Assembly: GCF_001462205.1 (NCBI RefSeq)
Contig: NZ_LKIR01000062.1
Location: forward strand, 34,082-98,081
From: Haloparvum sedimenti
Lineage (GTDB): Archaea; Halobacteriota; Halobacteria; Halobacteriales; Haloferacaceae
Direction of reading: 5' to 3'
Length of the DNA: 64,000 bases
Position 1 is the stretch's first letter. Every line of letters starts with the position of its first letter. A program made the translations under genes and the position numbers. Under the pieces are notes generated by a model that saw nothing but the letters and a program-made list of their open reading frames with translations, had not been told where the DNA came from and searched no databases. Below are positions 44,803 to 53,454 of the stretch, piece by piece.

Positions 44803-46584
44803 ATGACCGACCCGGCCGACCTCTCCGTCACCATCGTCGACGGGTACGTCGACGAGCCGGCGCACTTCGGCGTGCCGCCGTACGTCTCGACGTACCCCCG
44901 ATACACGGCCGGCGCGCTCGTGGACGCGGGCGTCCCCGAGTCCGCGATCACCTACCACACCATCGACGAGCTCCGCGAGGACCGCAACAAGTGGGCCGAC
45001 GTGCAGCGGGCGGACCTCTTCGTCTACGTCGGCGGCATGACCGTCCCCGGCAAGTACGTCGGCGGCACGCCGGCGGAGCCGGACGAGGTCCGCGAGCTCG
45101 CGTGGACCGCCGAGGGCGAGACGCTGCTCGGGGGGCCCGTCCGCTTCGGCGTCGGCGAGGAGAACGCCGGCGCACAGGAGATGGAGCGCGACGACCTCGA
45201 CTACGACTTCGTCGCGAAGGGCGACGTCGAGGCGGCCGCCTTCGACCTCGTCGACTCCGGGATGGAGGGGTTCAACAACCGGATGCGCGACAACGCGGAG
45301 GTGGACCGCTGGGCCGCGGCGGGCGCGTTCGTCGTCGAACAGCACCCCAACCACCCCGACTACCTGATCGCGGAGCTGGAAACGTCCCGTGGCTGCGCCT
45401 ACCGCTGTTCCTTCTGTACCGAACCGCTGTACGGAAACCCGGCGTTCCGCGAAGCGCGCTCCGTCGTCGACGAGGTGGACGCGCTCTCGAACCGGGGCGT
45501 GAGTCACTTCCGGCTCGGGCGCCAGGCCGACATCCTCGCGTTCGGCGGGGACGGCGAGACACCGAATCCGGACGCCCTGCGGAAGCTGTATGGCGGCATC
45601 CGCGAGGTGGCGCCCGACCTCGACACGCTCCACCTCGACAACATGAACCCGGTGACGATCACGGACTACCCCGAGAGGTCCCGGGAGGCCATCCGGATCA
45701 TCGCCGAGCACAACACGCCGGGGGACACGGCCGCGTTCGGGCTGGAGTCCGCGGACCCCGTGGTGCGGGAGAAGAACAACCTGCTCGTCTCCGCCGAGGA
45801 GTGTCTGGAGGCGGTCCGCGTCGTCAACGAGGAGGGCGGCTGGCGGCCCGGCGACACGCCCGAGACGACGCCGGGGGGCGACGGCCGCGTGACCGGCCCC
45901 TCCACCGGCCCGGACGCCTCCCCGCGGCTCCCGAAGCTCCTGCCGGGGATCAACCTCGTCCACGGGCTGGAGGGCGAACGCGCGGAGACGTTCGAGCACA
46001 ACCGCGAATTCCTCCAGTCGGTGTACGACGAGGGGCTGATGCTCCGCCGGATCAACATCCGGCAGGTGATGGCGTTCGCGGGCACCGAGATGGCCGACAC
46101 CGGCGCGGAGATCGCCCGAGACCACAAGCAGCAGTTCCAGGCGTACAAAAAGGAGGTCCGCGAGACCATCGACAACCCGATGCTCCAGCGCGTCGTCCCG
46201 CCCGGAACGGTCCTCCCGGACGTGCACCTGGAGTACCATCAGGACGGCAAGACGTTCGGGCGACAGGTCGGCACCTACCCCCTGCTCGTCGCGGTGCCGG
46301 GCGAGCGGGAACTCGGCACGACGCTCGACGTGGCGATAACCGACCACGGCTACCGGTCGATCACGGGCGTCCCCTACCCGCTGGACGTGAACGCGGCCTC
46401 GATGGACGAGCTGACCGCGATCCCGGGGATCAACCGGAGCAAAGCCGGCGACATCGTCGTGGGGCGCCCCTACGAGTCGGTCGCAGCGGTCGACGACGGC
46501 GTCGCGGACCTCTCCCTGTTCGCGACCGCGGTGACCGCGGACGCCGGCGAGCCCTCCGTTCCCATTCCCGGCCGTGACGCCTGA
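44803..46584 (+). CDS. Radical SAM protein with C-terminal helix-hairpin-helix (COG1031-like)
   Basis: 593 residues. An N-terminal domain of about 185 residues resembles the B12-binding-like region of such proteins (VSTYPRYTAGALVDAGV, ADLFVYVGGMTVPGKYVGGT). The cluster motif CAYRCSFC (C-x3-C-x2-C) is at residues about 197-204, in ETSRGCAYRCSFCTEPLYGN. The C-terminus has a HhH motif VNAASMDELTAIPGINRSKA that suggests nucleic-acid contact. The layout is that of COG1031, conserved in Euryarchaeota with no assigned reaction. A tRNA or DNA modification role is plausible only by the domain content. Confidence 0.85.
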   Translation: MTDPADLSVTIVDGYVDEPAHFGVPPYVSTYPRYTAGALVDAGVPESAITYHTIDELREDRNKWADVQRADLFVYVGGMTVPGKYVGGTPAEPDEVRELAWTAEGETLLGGPVRFGVGEENAGAQEMERDDLDYDFVAKGDVEAAAFDLVDSGMEGFNNRMRDNAEVDRWAAAGAFVVEQHPNHPDYLIAELETSRGCAYRCSFCTEPLYGNPAFREARSVVDEVDALSNRGVSHFRLGRQADILAFGGDGETPNPDALRKLYGGIREVAPDLDTLHLDNMNPVTITDYPERSREAIRIIAEHNTPGDTAAFGLESADPVVREKNNLLVSAEECLEAVRVVNEEGGWRPGDTPETTPGGDGRVTGPSTGPDASPRLPKLLPGINLVHGLEGERAETFEHNREFLQSVYDEGLMLRRINIRQVMAFAGTEMADTGAEIARDHKQQFQAYKKEVRETIDNPMLQRVVPPGTVLPDVHLEYHQDGKTFGRQVGTYPLLVAVPGERELGTTLDVAITDHGYRSITGVPYPLDVNAASMDELTAIPGINRSKAGDIVVGRPYESVAAVDDGVADLSLFATAVTADAGEPSVPIPGRDA

Positions 46585-47413
46585 TCCGCCCGCTTCCGAC
46601 GGGCCGCCTCCCGCCGACGGGCCGCCTCCCGCCGACGGGCCGCCTTCCTCCGACGGACCGACCCGCGTCCCGCTTCCGGTCGAGACGCGCGCGCCCGGCG
46701 GCGAGACGAACGCCTACCTCGTCGGCTCGCTACTTATCGACCCCGCGGCGGAGTCGCCGAAGATCGATCCCGCCACGGTCGACCACGTCGCCGTCACCCA
46801 CACGCACCCGGACCACGTCGGCGGAGTCGCCCACTACGCGGCCGAGGCCGACGCGACGGTGTGGGCCCACGCGGACCACGCGGAGCGATTTCTGTCCCGG
46901 ACCGGCGTCGAGCCCGATCGCACCTTCCGAGACGGCGACCACGTCGGCCCCGCCAGCGTCCTCGAAACGCCGGGCCACGCGCCGGACCACGTCTGCTTCG
47001 CGATCGGCGACAAAAATGCCGAAAGCCGGTCCCTCCTCGGCGGCGACCTCATGGTCGCGGACGGCTCCGTCGTCGTCGGCGCGCCGGAGGGCGACCTGCG
47101 CGCGTACCTGGAGAGCCTCCGGACCGTGCGCGACGCCGGCTTCGAGGCGGTGTATCCGGGCCACGGCCCGACGGTCACCGACCCCGCGGCGACCGCGACG
47201 CGCCTGATCGACCACCGGCTGGCGCGCGAGGAGGCGGTGCTCGCGGCCGTCGAGAACGGCGCGGAAGCGGTCGATGAAGTCCTCGACGCCGCCTACGAGA
47301 AGGACCTGTCCGGCGTCCGCGACCTCGCGCGAGCGACCGTCGCCGCGCACCTGATCAAGCTCGCGGACGAGGGCCGGATCGAGGGAGCGTGGCGCGAGCG
47401 CGCGACGGAGTAG
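46574..47413 (+). CDS. Metallo-beta-lactamase-fold hydrolase
   Basis: 279 residues. The metal-binding motif THTHPDHVGG (HxHxDH) is near residue 75, a further His in ETPGHAPDHVCF, Asp in GGDLMVADG and a last His in VYPGHGPTV; so all usual zinc ligands are present. A winged-helix-like end (ARATVAAHLIKLADEGRIEG) recalls LACTB2-type members. GTG start overlaps the radical SAM gene by 11 bases. The first 30 residues are an 18-base tandem repeat (PPPADG copies) of unusual composition. Confidence 0.87.
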   Translation: MTPDPPASDGPPPADGPPPADGPPSSDGPTRVPLPVETRAPGGETNAYLVGSLLIDPAAESPKIDPATVDHVAVTHTHPDHVGGVAHYAAEADATVWAHADHAERFLSRTGVEPDRTFRDGDHVGPASVLETPGHAPDHVCFAIGDKNAESRSLLGGDLMVADGSVVVGAPEGDLRAYLESLRTVRDAGFEAVYPGHGPTVTDPAATATRLIDHRLAREEAVLAAVENGAEAVDEVLDAAYEKDLSGVRDLARATVAAHLIKLADEGRIEGAWRERATE

Positions 47414-47468
47414 GCAGCCTCTCGGCCAGTGATCCGATCGTGGACGACAAAAGGTCTTTGTGGATCTT

Positions 47469-47482
47469 CATACGACCGTATG
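47469..47482. promoter_or_regulatory. Palindrome over the vapB start region
   Basis: CATACGACCGTATG has perfect 6-bp arms around AC. It overlaps the first possible ATG of vapB (47480) and ends 3 bases before the second (47486). VapB-VapC complexes bind dyads in their own promoter, so this is a likely autoregulatory operator, and favours the second ATG as start. Confidence 0.5.
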
Positions 47483-47485
47483 CAC

Positions 47486-47722
47486 ATGTCGAAGAGCATC
47501 CGCCTCTCCGAGGAGGCATACGACCGGCTCGCGGCCCACAAACGCGACGACGAGACGTTTTCGGAGGTCGTGCTGCGGTTGGCCGGGGAGCGGTCGCTGT
47601 CGGAGCTTGCAGGGGTGTTGAGCGACGAGGAGGCGGACGCGCTCCGGGACGCGGTCGACGAGCGCCGCGAGCGACGAGCGGAGGAACTGGAGGAGATGGC
47701 GGACCGGATGCGAGGGGCGTAG
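47486..47722 (+). CDS. vapB: VapB-type antitoxin
   Basis: 78 residues from the second ATG. The N-terminal MSKSIRLSEEAYDRLAAHKR is a ribbon-helix-helix DNA-binding domain (strand SKSIRLS, helix EEAYDRLAAHK); TFSEVVLRLAGERSLSELAG completes it, and a helical Arg/Glu-rich tail that would bind the toxin ends the protein. VapC begins one base past the stop. The first ATG, at 47480, would add only Met-His. Confidence 0.85.
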   Translation: MSKSIRLSEEAYDRLAAHKRDDETFSEVVLRLAGERSLSELAGVLSDEEADALRDAVDERRERRAEELEEMADRMRGA

Positions 47723-47723
47723 C

Positions 47724-48113
47724 GTGCTCCTCGACACGTCCTTCCTCATCGACCTGATGGACGGCGACGAGGCCGCAGTCGAGAAAGCACGCGAACTGGA
47801 GCGCGACCTCGTCCAGCAACGGCTCTCGTCGATGACGCTGTTCGAGTTGTACTACGGGATCGCTCGCGCGACGCGATCCGAGCCGGAACGGGAAACGGTC
47901 GAAGCGGTCCTCTCGTCAAAGCCCGTTCACCCGGGCTACACCGCGGTCATGCGGAAGGCCGGCCGGCTCTCCGGCGAGTTGCAAAACGACGGAACTCCCG
48001 TCGGCGACGGCGACGTGATCATCGCGGCGACGGCCGAGGTCGTCGACGAACCGGTCCTGACGCGAAACGTCTCGGACTTCGAGCGCCTCGACGTCGCCGT
48101 TGAAACGTACTGA
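47724..48113 (+). CDS. vapC: VapC-type PIN-domain ribonuclease toxin
   Basis: 129 residues. All PIN acidic residues are present: Asp4 (LLDTSFLIDL), Glu41 (LFELYYG), Asp95/Asp97 (VGDGDVIIAATA) and Asp118 (TRNVSDFERL), so the nuclease should be active. VapC enzymes cut tRNA or rRNA. GTG start one base downstream of the antitoxin stop. The pair is a complete type II system. Confidence 0.9.
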   Translation: MLLDTSFLIDLMDGDEAAVEKARELERDLVQQRLSSMTLFELYYGIARATRSEPERETVEAVLSSKPVHPGYTAVMRKAGRLSGELQNDGTPVGDGDVIIAATAEVVDEPVLTRNVSDFERLDVAVETY

Positions 48114-48230
48114 CCGCGGTGGCCTCCGACGCTGTCGGGCTTCGACCCACGCCCGACTCCGCTCGGCCCGCGGCCGCACGCCCCCACCCCGACGTGTGGA
48201 CTTATCCGATCCGCGGACGTAATTCTCCAC

Positions 48231-48521
48231 ATGCCCGAAGAAGTCCTGTTCGAGTCGGAGCACGACATGAGCGGAGCCGAGATCGCCGCGTACCTCCGGA
48301 CGGTCGCGGACAAGCTCGACGGCGGGGAGGCGATCACCCTGACGGCGGGCTCCGAGTCCGTGACGCTGACGCCGCCGGAGCGCCCGACCTTCGAGGTCAA
48401 GGCCGAGCGCGAGACCTCGGCGTCCGGCCCTGACGAGCTGAGCATCGAGTTCGAGCTGGAGTGGGACGAGGGCGTCGAGGGAGAGGCCGGCGGCGCGGGC
48501 GGATCGCTGGAGATCGAGTGA
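48231..48521 (+). CDS. Amphi-Trp domain protein
   Basis: 96 residues. The order MPEEVLFESEHDMSGAEIAA then YLRTVADKLDGGEAITLTAG is characteristic of amphi-Trp proteins, small proteins whose beta-strand edge usually carries conserved aromatic residues; here the C-terminus EFELEWDEG includes the Trp. Very acidic Gly-rich tail. No function is known. Its 117-base upstream gap after vapC contains nothing else that I can see. Confidence 0.8.
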   Translation: MPEEVLFESEHDMSGAEIAAYLRTVADKLDGGEAITLTAGSESVTLTPPERPTFEVKAERETSASGPDELSIEFELEWDEGVEGEAGGAGGSLEIE

Positions 48522-48556
48522 CGAAGGAGTTCTGCGACCGCTGACCGCGGCGTCCC

Positions 48557-49411
48557 CTATTCTCCGTCGTCGTCAACCAGCCGCGCGCCCGCCGCGTGGG
48601 TGTGACAGACCGCCGGGTCGTAGCCGGCCTCGGAGAGCCCCGTGCCGAGCGCGAAGACCGTCCGACCGAGCATCGCCATCGCCGCCTCGCCGCCCGCCTC
48701 CTCGACCGCCTCGACCGCCTCCGCGACCTCCGGGACCAGCAGGCCGGCCTCGCGCGCGAACGTCCGCGAGGCGGCCATGAGCGCCGGCAGGACCGGGTTC
48801 CGGCGGAGCGCCGTCAGCGCGCGCTCGCCCGCCTCCGTGAGCGCGGTCGTGTCGCCCGCGAGCACCTCGGCCGTCGAGAGCTCGCCGAAGGTGACGTACT
48901 CGATCCGGGCGCTCGCGGGGACGCCGTCCAGTTCGCCGTAGCCCGGCGCGCCCGGCTCCAGCCTGATGGGGACGCCGCCGCGCGCCTGCGCGACCACGTC
49001 GCCGAGGCCCGTTCCCGCCTCCACCTCCGCGACGTGCGCGAGTCTGACCAGCTCGTTCTCCGAGCGCCCGCAGGCGAACGCCTCGTTGGCCGCGAGCGCG
49101 GTTCCGAGCGCGGTCGCGCCCGAGACGCCGAAGCCCGAGCCGACCGGGAGGTCCGTGGTCGCTGCGACGCCGACGCTCCGATCCTCCTCGATGCCGAGTT
49201 CCGCCAGCACCGTCTCGACCGCCTCGATCTCCGCGGACTCGCCGTTCAGCGTCGTCTCGGAATCCGTCGGGTCGATCCGGACCTCCACGCCGTCGGTCAG
49301 CGTCAGGCCCGCGCCGCGCGAGCCCGCGGCGGCCGCGCGTTCGGCCGGATGGGCGCTGAAGAAGCCCGTCACGTGGCCGGGGACGAACGCGGTCGCGCTC
49401 TCGTCGCTCAT
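48557..49411 (-). CDS. Pantoate kinase (archaeal CoA pathway)
   Basis: 284 residues, GHMP kinase fold. Begins ATAFVPGHVTGFFSAHPAER; the ATP-binding loop is LPVGSGFGVSGATALGTALA (P-x3-G-x-G-x-S), followed by HVAEVEAGTGLGDVVAQARG. Phosphorylates pantoate, after which phosphopantothenate synthetase acts; archaea use this route in place of pantothenate kinase. Its partner gene is not in the window. The Nudix CoA pyrophosphatase at 18.4 kb acts on the same pathway's product. Confidence 0.9.
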   Translation of the reverse strand: MSDESATAFVPGHVTGFFSAHPAERAAAAGSRGAGLTLTDGVEVRIDPTDSETTLNGESAEIEAVETVLAELGIEEDRSVGVAATTDLPVGSGFGVSGATALGTALAANEAFACGRSENELVRLAHVAEVEAGTGLGDVVAQARGGVPIRLEPGAPGYGELDGVPASARIEYVTFGELSTAEVLAGDTTALTEAGERALTALRRNPVLPALMAASRTFAREAGLLVPEVAEAVEAVEEAGGEAAMAMLGRTVFALGTGLSEAGYDPAVCHTHAAGARLVDDDGE

Positions 49412-49517
49412 ACCCGGAGGTGACGGACGCGCCGATTAACGGTTGCCATCGCGGACGGCGGACAGAAAAGCGGGGACGGAAAACGCGGACCGCGGTCGCA
49501 GTCGGGGAGGCGCCGTC

Positions 49518-50831
49518 TCAGGGACTCAGGCGCTGCCGGTCCCGCGGGAAGAGCACGGCCTCGCGGATGTTGTCGAGGTCGAGCATCGTCATCACGAGGC
49601 GCTCGGCGCCGATGGCCCAGCCGGCGTGGGGCGGCATGCCGTACTTGAACATCTTCGTGTAGTACTCGAACTCGTCGGGGTCGAGCCCCTGCTGCTCGAA
49701 GCCGGCGATGAGCTCCTCGTAGCGGTGCTCGCGCTGGCCCCCGGAGACGAGCTCCATGCGCGGGTGCATCAGGTCGAAGCCGGTCGAGAGGGTCTCGTCG
49801 TCGTCGTAGTCCTTGATGTAGAACGGCTTCACCTCGCTGGGCCAGTCGGTGATGAAGTAGTGGGAGCCGACCGCCTCGCCGAGCGCGACCTCGCCCTCGG
49901 TCGGGAGGTCGTCGCCCCAGACGAGCTGCTCGTCGAGCGCGCCCGTGGCGTTGATCTCCTCGATGGCCTCCTCGTAGGTGAGCCGCGGGAACGCCTCCTC
50001 GGGCACGTCGAACTCGCCCTCGAGGCCGAGCGCCTCGAGCTGTTCCTGACAGTTCTCGGCGACCGCCTCGTAGGCCGAGCGCACGACGGACTCGCAGACG
50101 TCCATCGCGTCGTGGTGGTCACAGAAGGCGCCCTCGAAGTCGATGGAGGTCGCCTCGTTGAGGTGCCGCGGCGTGTTGTGCTCCTCGGCGCGGAAGATCG
50201 GGCCGATCTCGAAGACGCGCTCCAGCCCGGAGCCGGCGGTCAGCTGCTTGAACAGCTGCGGCGACTGGTTCATGAACGCCTCCTCGCCGAAGTAGGTGAT
50301 CGGGAACAGCTCCGTCCCGCCCTCGGTGCCGGTGGCGACGATCTTCGGCGTGGTGATCTCGGTCGCGTCCGCGTCGCGGAACGCCTCGCGTGCGGCGCGC
50401 AGGATCTCCGAGCGGATCTCGAAGACCGCCTTCACCTCATCTTTCCGCAGGTCGAGGGTGCGGTTGTCGAGCCGCGTCGACAGCTCCGCGTCGACCTTGC
50501 CGGAGGGGTCCAGCGGCAGTTCCGTGTCGGCCTCGGCGATGACCGCGACCGACTCGGGCGTGATCTCGACGCCGGTGGGCGCGCGGGGTTCCTCCTCGAC
50601 CTCGCCGGTGACGGAGACGACCGACTCGCGGGCGACGCCGAGGCCCGTCTCGACGAGGTCGTCGTCCATCTCGTCCTTCTCGAACTTGACCTGGATCTTC
50701 CCGTCCGTGTCCCGGAGGATCAGGAACGCGATGCCACCGAGGTCGCGGACCTCGTGAACCCAGCCGGCGACCGTGACGTGGTCGCCCGGCTCGGCGTCCG
50801 CGGTGTAGGTGCGGTCTTCGAGTCCTTCCAT
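49518..50831 (-). CDS. aspS: Aspartyl-tRNA synthetase (archaeal type)
   Basis: 437 residues, class IIb. An OB-fold anticodon domain is at the N-terminus ([40 protein letters not shown]). Motif 2 is seen in [20 protein letters not shown] and motif 3 in [20 protein letters not shown]. Archaeal length with no bacterial GAD insert. Haloarchaea often make Asn-tRNA by amidating Asp-tRNA, so it may be non-discriminating; not provable here. Minus-strand TATA-like TTTTAAGCC (50852-50860) lies about 25 bases before the start. Confidence 0.96.
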   Translation of the reverse strand: MEGLEDRTYTADAEPGDHVTVAGWVHEVRDLGGIAFLILRDTDGKIQVKFEKDEMDDDLVETGLGVARESVVSVTGEVEEEPRAPTGVEITPESVAVIAEADTELPLDPSGKVDAELSTRLDNRTLDLRKDEVKAVFEIRSEILRAAREAFRDADATEITTPKIVATGTEGGTELFPITYFGEEAFMNQSPQLFKQLTAGSGLERVFEIGPIFRAEEHNTPRHLNEATSIDFEGAFCDHHDAMDVCESVVRSAYEAVAENCQEQLEALGLEGEFDVPEEAFPRLTYEEAIEEINATGALDEQLVWGDDLPTEGEVALGEAVGSHYFITDWPSEVKPFYIKDYDDDETLSTGFDLMHPRMELVSGGQREHRYEELIAGFEQQGLDPDEFEYYTKMFKYGMPPHAGWAIGAERLVMTMLDLDNIREAVLFPRDRQRLSP

Positions 50832-50925
50832 ACCGATCGCTTCCGCGGTCGAGGCTTAAAAGACGTTGATTCCGGACCGTGCGGGATTCAGAACCTTCAG
50901 GGGGTTCGCCCGACAACGGCCGCCA

Positions 50926-51507
50926 ATGCGAGACCGATATCGGCCGTGGCTGGCGGCGCTGCTCGCGTTCCTGTTCCCCGGCCTCGGTCACGCGTTCCTC
51001 CGGAAGTGGGGCCGCGCCTTCCTGTGGATCGCGACCATCATCGTCGGCGGCGTCCTCCTCCAAGTGCTGTACGGCACCGTCCCCGCGGACCCGAACGTGG
51101 GGGTCGTCGAGTACTCCGAGTCGCTGCCCGCGGACGTGGTGCTCCCGATCCTCCTGTTGACCCTGCTGTCGGTGCTCGACGCCTTCCTCGTCGCCCGTCG
51201 CCAAAACGCGGAGAAGCGCAGTCGGCGGGCGGCCGCCGCGGTCGCGGAGGCCCGCGCCGGCGACGCACCGGAACGGGACGAAGAACGAACCGGGCGGAGC
51301 GAGCGGGGCAACGGCGCGGCCGCGAACCGCGCGGCGCGGCGCGGCGGCGAGTCGAGTTCGGTCCCGCTCGCGGACGCCGTCCCGAGCGGCGGCGAGACGG
51401 ACGCCCCCGAGACCGTCCAGTGCCCGAACTGCGGCAAGGAGACCGACGCCGAGATCGACTTCTGTCACTGGTGTACCGAGCCGCTGCCGTGGGCCGACGA
51501 GGAGTAG
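50926..51507 (+). CDS. Membrane protein with C-terminal zinc ribbon
   Basis: 193 residues. Two or three hydrophobic segments in the first 85 residues (LAALLAFLFPGLGHAFLRKW and AFLWIATIIVGGVLLQVLYG, then LPILLLTLLSVLDAFLV). The FPGLGHAFLRKWGRAF stretch is like TM2-domain proteins. A charged linker then leads to a C-terminal ribbon VQCPNCGKETDAEIDFCHWC (CPNC...CHWC). A haloarchaeal family with no function known (DUF7575-like ribbon). Confidence 0.78.
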   Translation: MRDRYRPWLAALLAFLFPGLGHAFLRKWGRAFLWIATIIVGGVLLQVLYGTVPADPNVGVVEYSESLPADVVLPILLLTLLSVLDAFLVARRQNAEKRSRRAAAAVAEARAGDAPERDEERTGRSERGNGAAANRAARRGGESSSVPLADAVPSGGETDAPETVQCPNCGKETDAEIDFCHWCTEPLPWADEE

Positions 51508-51537
51508 CGCGAGGGGTCGGCGATCTTCTCAGTTGTG

Positions 51538-51605
51538 GATCCTGCTGATCGGGACGGCAGCGTTTAGCTGAAAGTAGGCGCTAAGCCCCCTTCCTCAGCG
51601 AGCGC
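51538..51605. repeat. End of the dispersed repeat, left of the IS element
   Basis: GATCCTGCTGATCGGGAC (51538-51555) is identical to 53459-53476 on the far side of the insertion sequence. After it GGCAGCGTTTAGCTGAAAG and TAAGCCCCC resemble the AACGCTAACTCCCAGAAAGC series of copy A. No gene lies in 51508-51739. Confidence 0.6.
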
Positions 51606-51739
51606 CGACCGAATGGGAGGCGAGAGCAGGGAGGGGATACAGCGCCGAACAGTTCTCATACACGATTCAATGGCAGGCCCACAGGCCCACGCAATCGCAA
51701 TGTTTTCACAGTAGGGTAGTATAGCATTGGCCGAACCCA

Positions 51740-52144
51740 ATGGAGTACGACCTCGACTCGGGAGCGCACTCGACGTATTCCCTGCACTACCACCTGATAC
51801 TCACCACGAAATATCGGCGCGGAGTGCTCACCGAGGAGCGAACCCAATTCATTCGCGAGGTCATCAGCGGGTTCACGGAAAACTACGGTGTCGAACTGAC
51901 GAACCTCGACGGCGAGGACGACCACGTACACATCCTGTTCCGAGCGAAACCAACCACAGACCTCGTAAAGTTCATCAACACGGTCAAAGGCGCGACCGCT
52001 CGCCGTATCCGTAACGAGTACGCGGACGAACTGAAAACCGAACTGTGGGGCGACTCGTTCTGGAACGACTCGTACTGCCTCATCTCGACGGGGCAGGTGT
52101 CGCTGGATGTGCTGAAACAGTACGTCGAGAACCAACGCGAGTAG
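51740..52144 (+). CDS. tnpA: IS200-type Y1 transposase TnpA
   Basis: 134 residues. Single-strand transposase of the HUH superfamily. HUH motif His62-Val-His64 in DDHVHILF, and catalytic Tyr128 in VLKQYVENQRE. Other typical parts: SLHYHLILTTKYRRGVL and KGATARRIRNEY. Full length for the family, so it should be active: it cuts and rejoins the top strand at the two ends and inserts 3' of a short target. Confidence 0.94.
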   Translation: MEYDLDSGAHSTYSLHYHLILTTKYRRGVLTEERTQFIREVISGFTENYGVELTNLDGEDDHVHILFRAKPTTDLVKFINTVKGATARRIRNEYADELKTELWGDSFWNDSYCLISTGQVSLDVLKQYVENQRE

Positions 52145-52150
52145 AGGGTC

Positions 52151-53395
52151 ATGTACTACACCTACAAGTACCGTCTCATGCCGTCCGACGCCCATTGTGA
52201 GGAGTTGGACCGCCACCGAGACATTTGTAGGCAACTCTACAACCACACTCTCTACCGACTCAACGAGTACCAAGACGAACACGGCGAACTGCCGTCCATG
52301 ACCACGCTACGGTCGGAACTCCCCGAGCTCAAGAAGTGGTGGGACGGCCTCTCCGACGTGTACTCGAAGGTTCTCCAAACCGTCGTTGAACGGTTGTTCG
52401 ACAACCTCAAAGGACTCTCCGCGCTCAAAGAGAACGGCTACGGCGTCGGTCAGCTCAAGTGGAAGCCGCCACGGGAGTTCCGCAGTTTCACGTACAGCCA
52501 GTCTGGCTTCAAGCTCGACAAGAAGGGTGGTCAGACTGTGTTGTCACTCTCGAAACTCGCGGACATACCGATACGGCTCCACCGCTCCATCCCCGACGAC
52601 GCGAAGCTCAAGCAAGTCACGGTCAAGAAGGAACCGACGGGCGAGTGGTTCGCCACCTTCGGCGTCCAAATGGACCGAGAACCGCCCGAACCGCCTGAGA
52701 ACCCCGAGAAGTGCGTCGGGATCGACGTGGGAATTTTCAAGTACGCTCACGACACCGACGGCATGGCAGTCGGGTCCCTCGACCTGTCAGACGAACGTGA
52801 ACGCTTGGAACGCGAGCAACGGAAGCTCTCGCGCAAACAGCACGGGTCGAACAACTACGAGAAGCAACGGCGGCGCGTTGCGGAGTGTCACGCCGACCTC
52901 CGACGGAAACGCCGCGACTTCCTCCATAAACTCTCAGCGTATTACGCACGGGAGTACGACCTCGTAGCAGTCGAAGACCTGAACGTGAAGGGGATGATGG
53001 AATCGCCGTCGAACAGCCGCAACACGGCGTCTGCTGCGTGGCGGACGTTCCTCTCGTTACTCGAATACAAGTGCGAGCGCGAGGGAACGCACTTCGCCGC
53101 GGTCAACCCGAGAGGGACGACCAAGGAGTGCGCGTCCTGCGGTGTCTCGACCGATAAGCCGTTGTGGGTCCGTGAACACTCCTGTCCGGCGTGTGGGTTT
53201 GAGGCGGACAGGGACGCGAACGCAGCGTGGAACATTCTTTCTCGCGCCCTAGAAGACGTAGGAGTGGGATGCTCCGAATCAACGCCTGTGGAGACTGCGC
53301 TCCCTGTGGACACCGACTCGGTGTCTGCAAAGCGCGTCGTGGAAGCAGGAAGCCCTACCCTCAAGGAGCGAACGGCGTCGGCCGTGAGCGAGTAG
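52151..53395 (+). CDS. tnpB: TnpB RNA-guided nuclease (IS605 accessory)
   Basis: 414 residues. The RuvC residues are intact: Asp192 (VGIDVGIFKY), Glu275 (VAVEDLNVKGM) and the final Asp (353 or 355, in EADRDANAAWNIL). A zinc ribbon CASC...CPAC (Cys327, 330, 345, 348) is inserted before the last motif. TnpB proteins are ancestors of Cas12 and cut DNA guided by an RNA from the element's own right end, which keeps the element at its donor site. The stop codon lies within the right-end hairpin, as expected for the overlapping guide RNA. Confidence 0.95.
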   Translation: MYYTYKYRLMPSDAHCEELDRHRDICRQLYNHTLYRLNEYQDEHGELPSMTTLRSELPELKKWWDGLSDVYSKVLQTVVERLFDNLKGLSALKENGYGVGQLKWKPPREFRSFTYSQSGFKLDKKGGQTVLSLSKLADIPIRLHRSIPDDAKLKQVTVKKEPTGEWFATFGVQMDREPPEPPENPEKCVGIDVGIFKYAHDTDGMAVGSLDLSDERERLEREQRKLSRKQHGSNNYEKQRRRVAECHADLRRKRRDFLHKLSAYYAREYDLVAVEDLNVKGMMESPSNSRNTASAAWRTFLSLLEYKCEREGTHFAAVNPRGTTKECASCGVSTDKPLWVREHSCPACGFEADRDANAAWNILSRALEDVGVGCSESTPVETALPVDTDSVSAKRVVEAGSPTLKERTASAVSE

Positions 53396-53410
53396 GGTAG
53401 GGTAGTTCAC
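53225..53410 (+). ncRNA. Putative omega RNA (sotRNA-type) overlapping the end of tnpB
   Basis: Known for the family: the guide RNA scaffold of TnpB overlaps the 3' end of its gene and extends to the element end, and in Halobacterium such sense-overlapping transcripts have been seen. Here the last part folds: CCCTACCC (53353-53360) pairs with GGGTAGGG (53395-53402), and inside it ACGGC (53372-53376) pairs with GCCGT (53381-53385). The guide would then be the host bases after about 53410. The 5' limit is a guess. Confidence 0.55.
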
Positions 53411-53454
53411 AAGGTTCCAGTCGGCTGTCTCTCCGACGCGTTTTTTGTTTCTGT

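Larger units (their letters stand above)
51650..53410 (+). mobile_element. IS200/IS605-family insertion sequence (tnpA + tnpB)
   Basis: Contains a Y1 transposase and a TnpB gene in tandem, 6 bases apart. AGTAGGGTAG occurs near both ends (51710-51719 and 53391-53400), as expected for sub-terminal sequences recognised by TnpA. A hairpin CATTGG/CCAATG (51725-51742) lies at the left and an 8-bp CCCTACCC/GGGTAGGG hairpin at the right. IS200/IS605 elements make no target duplication, so the exact left boundary cannot be set; the right end is probably at GTAGTTCAC (53402-53410). Confidence 0.85.
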
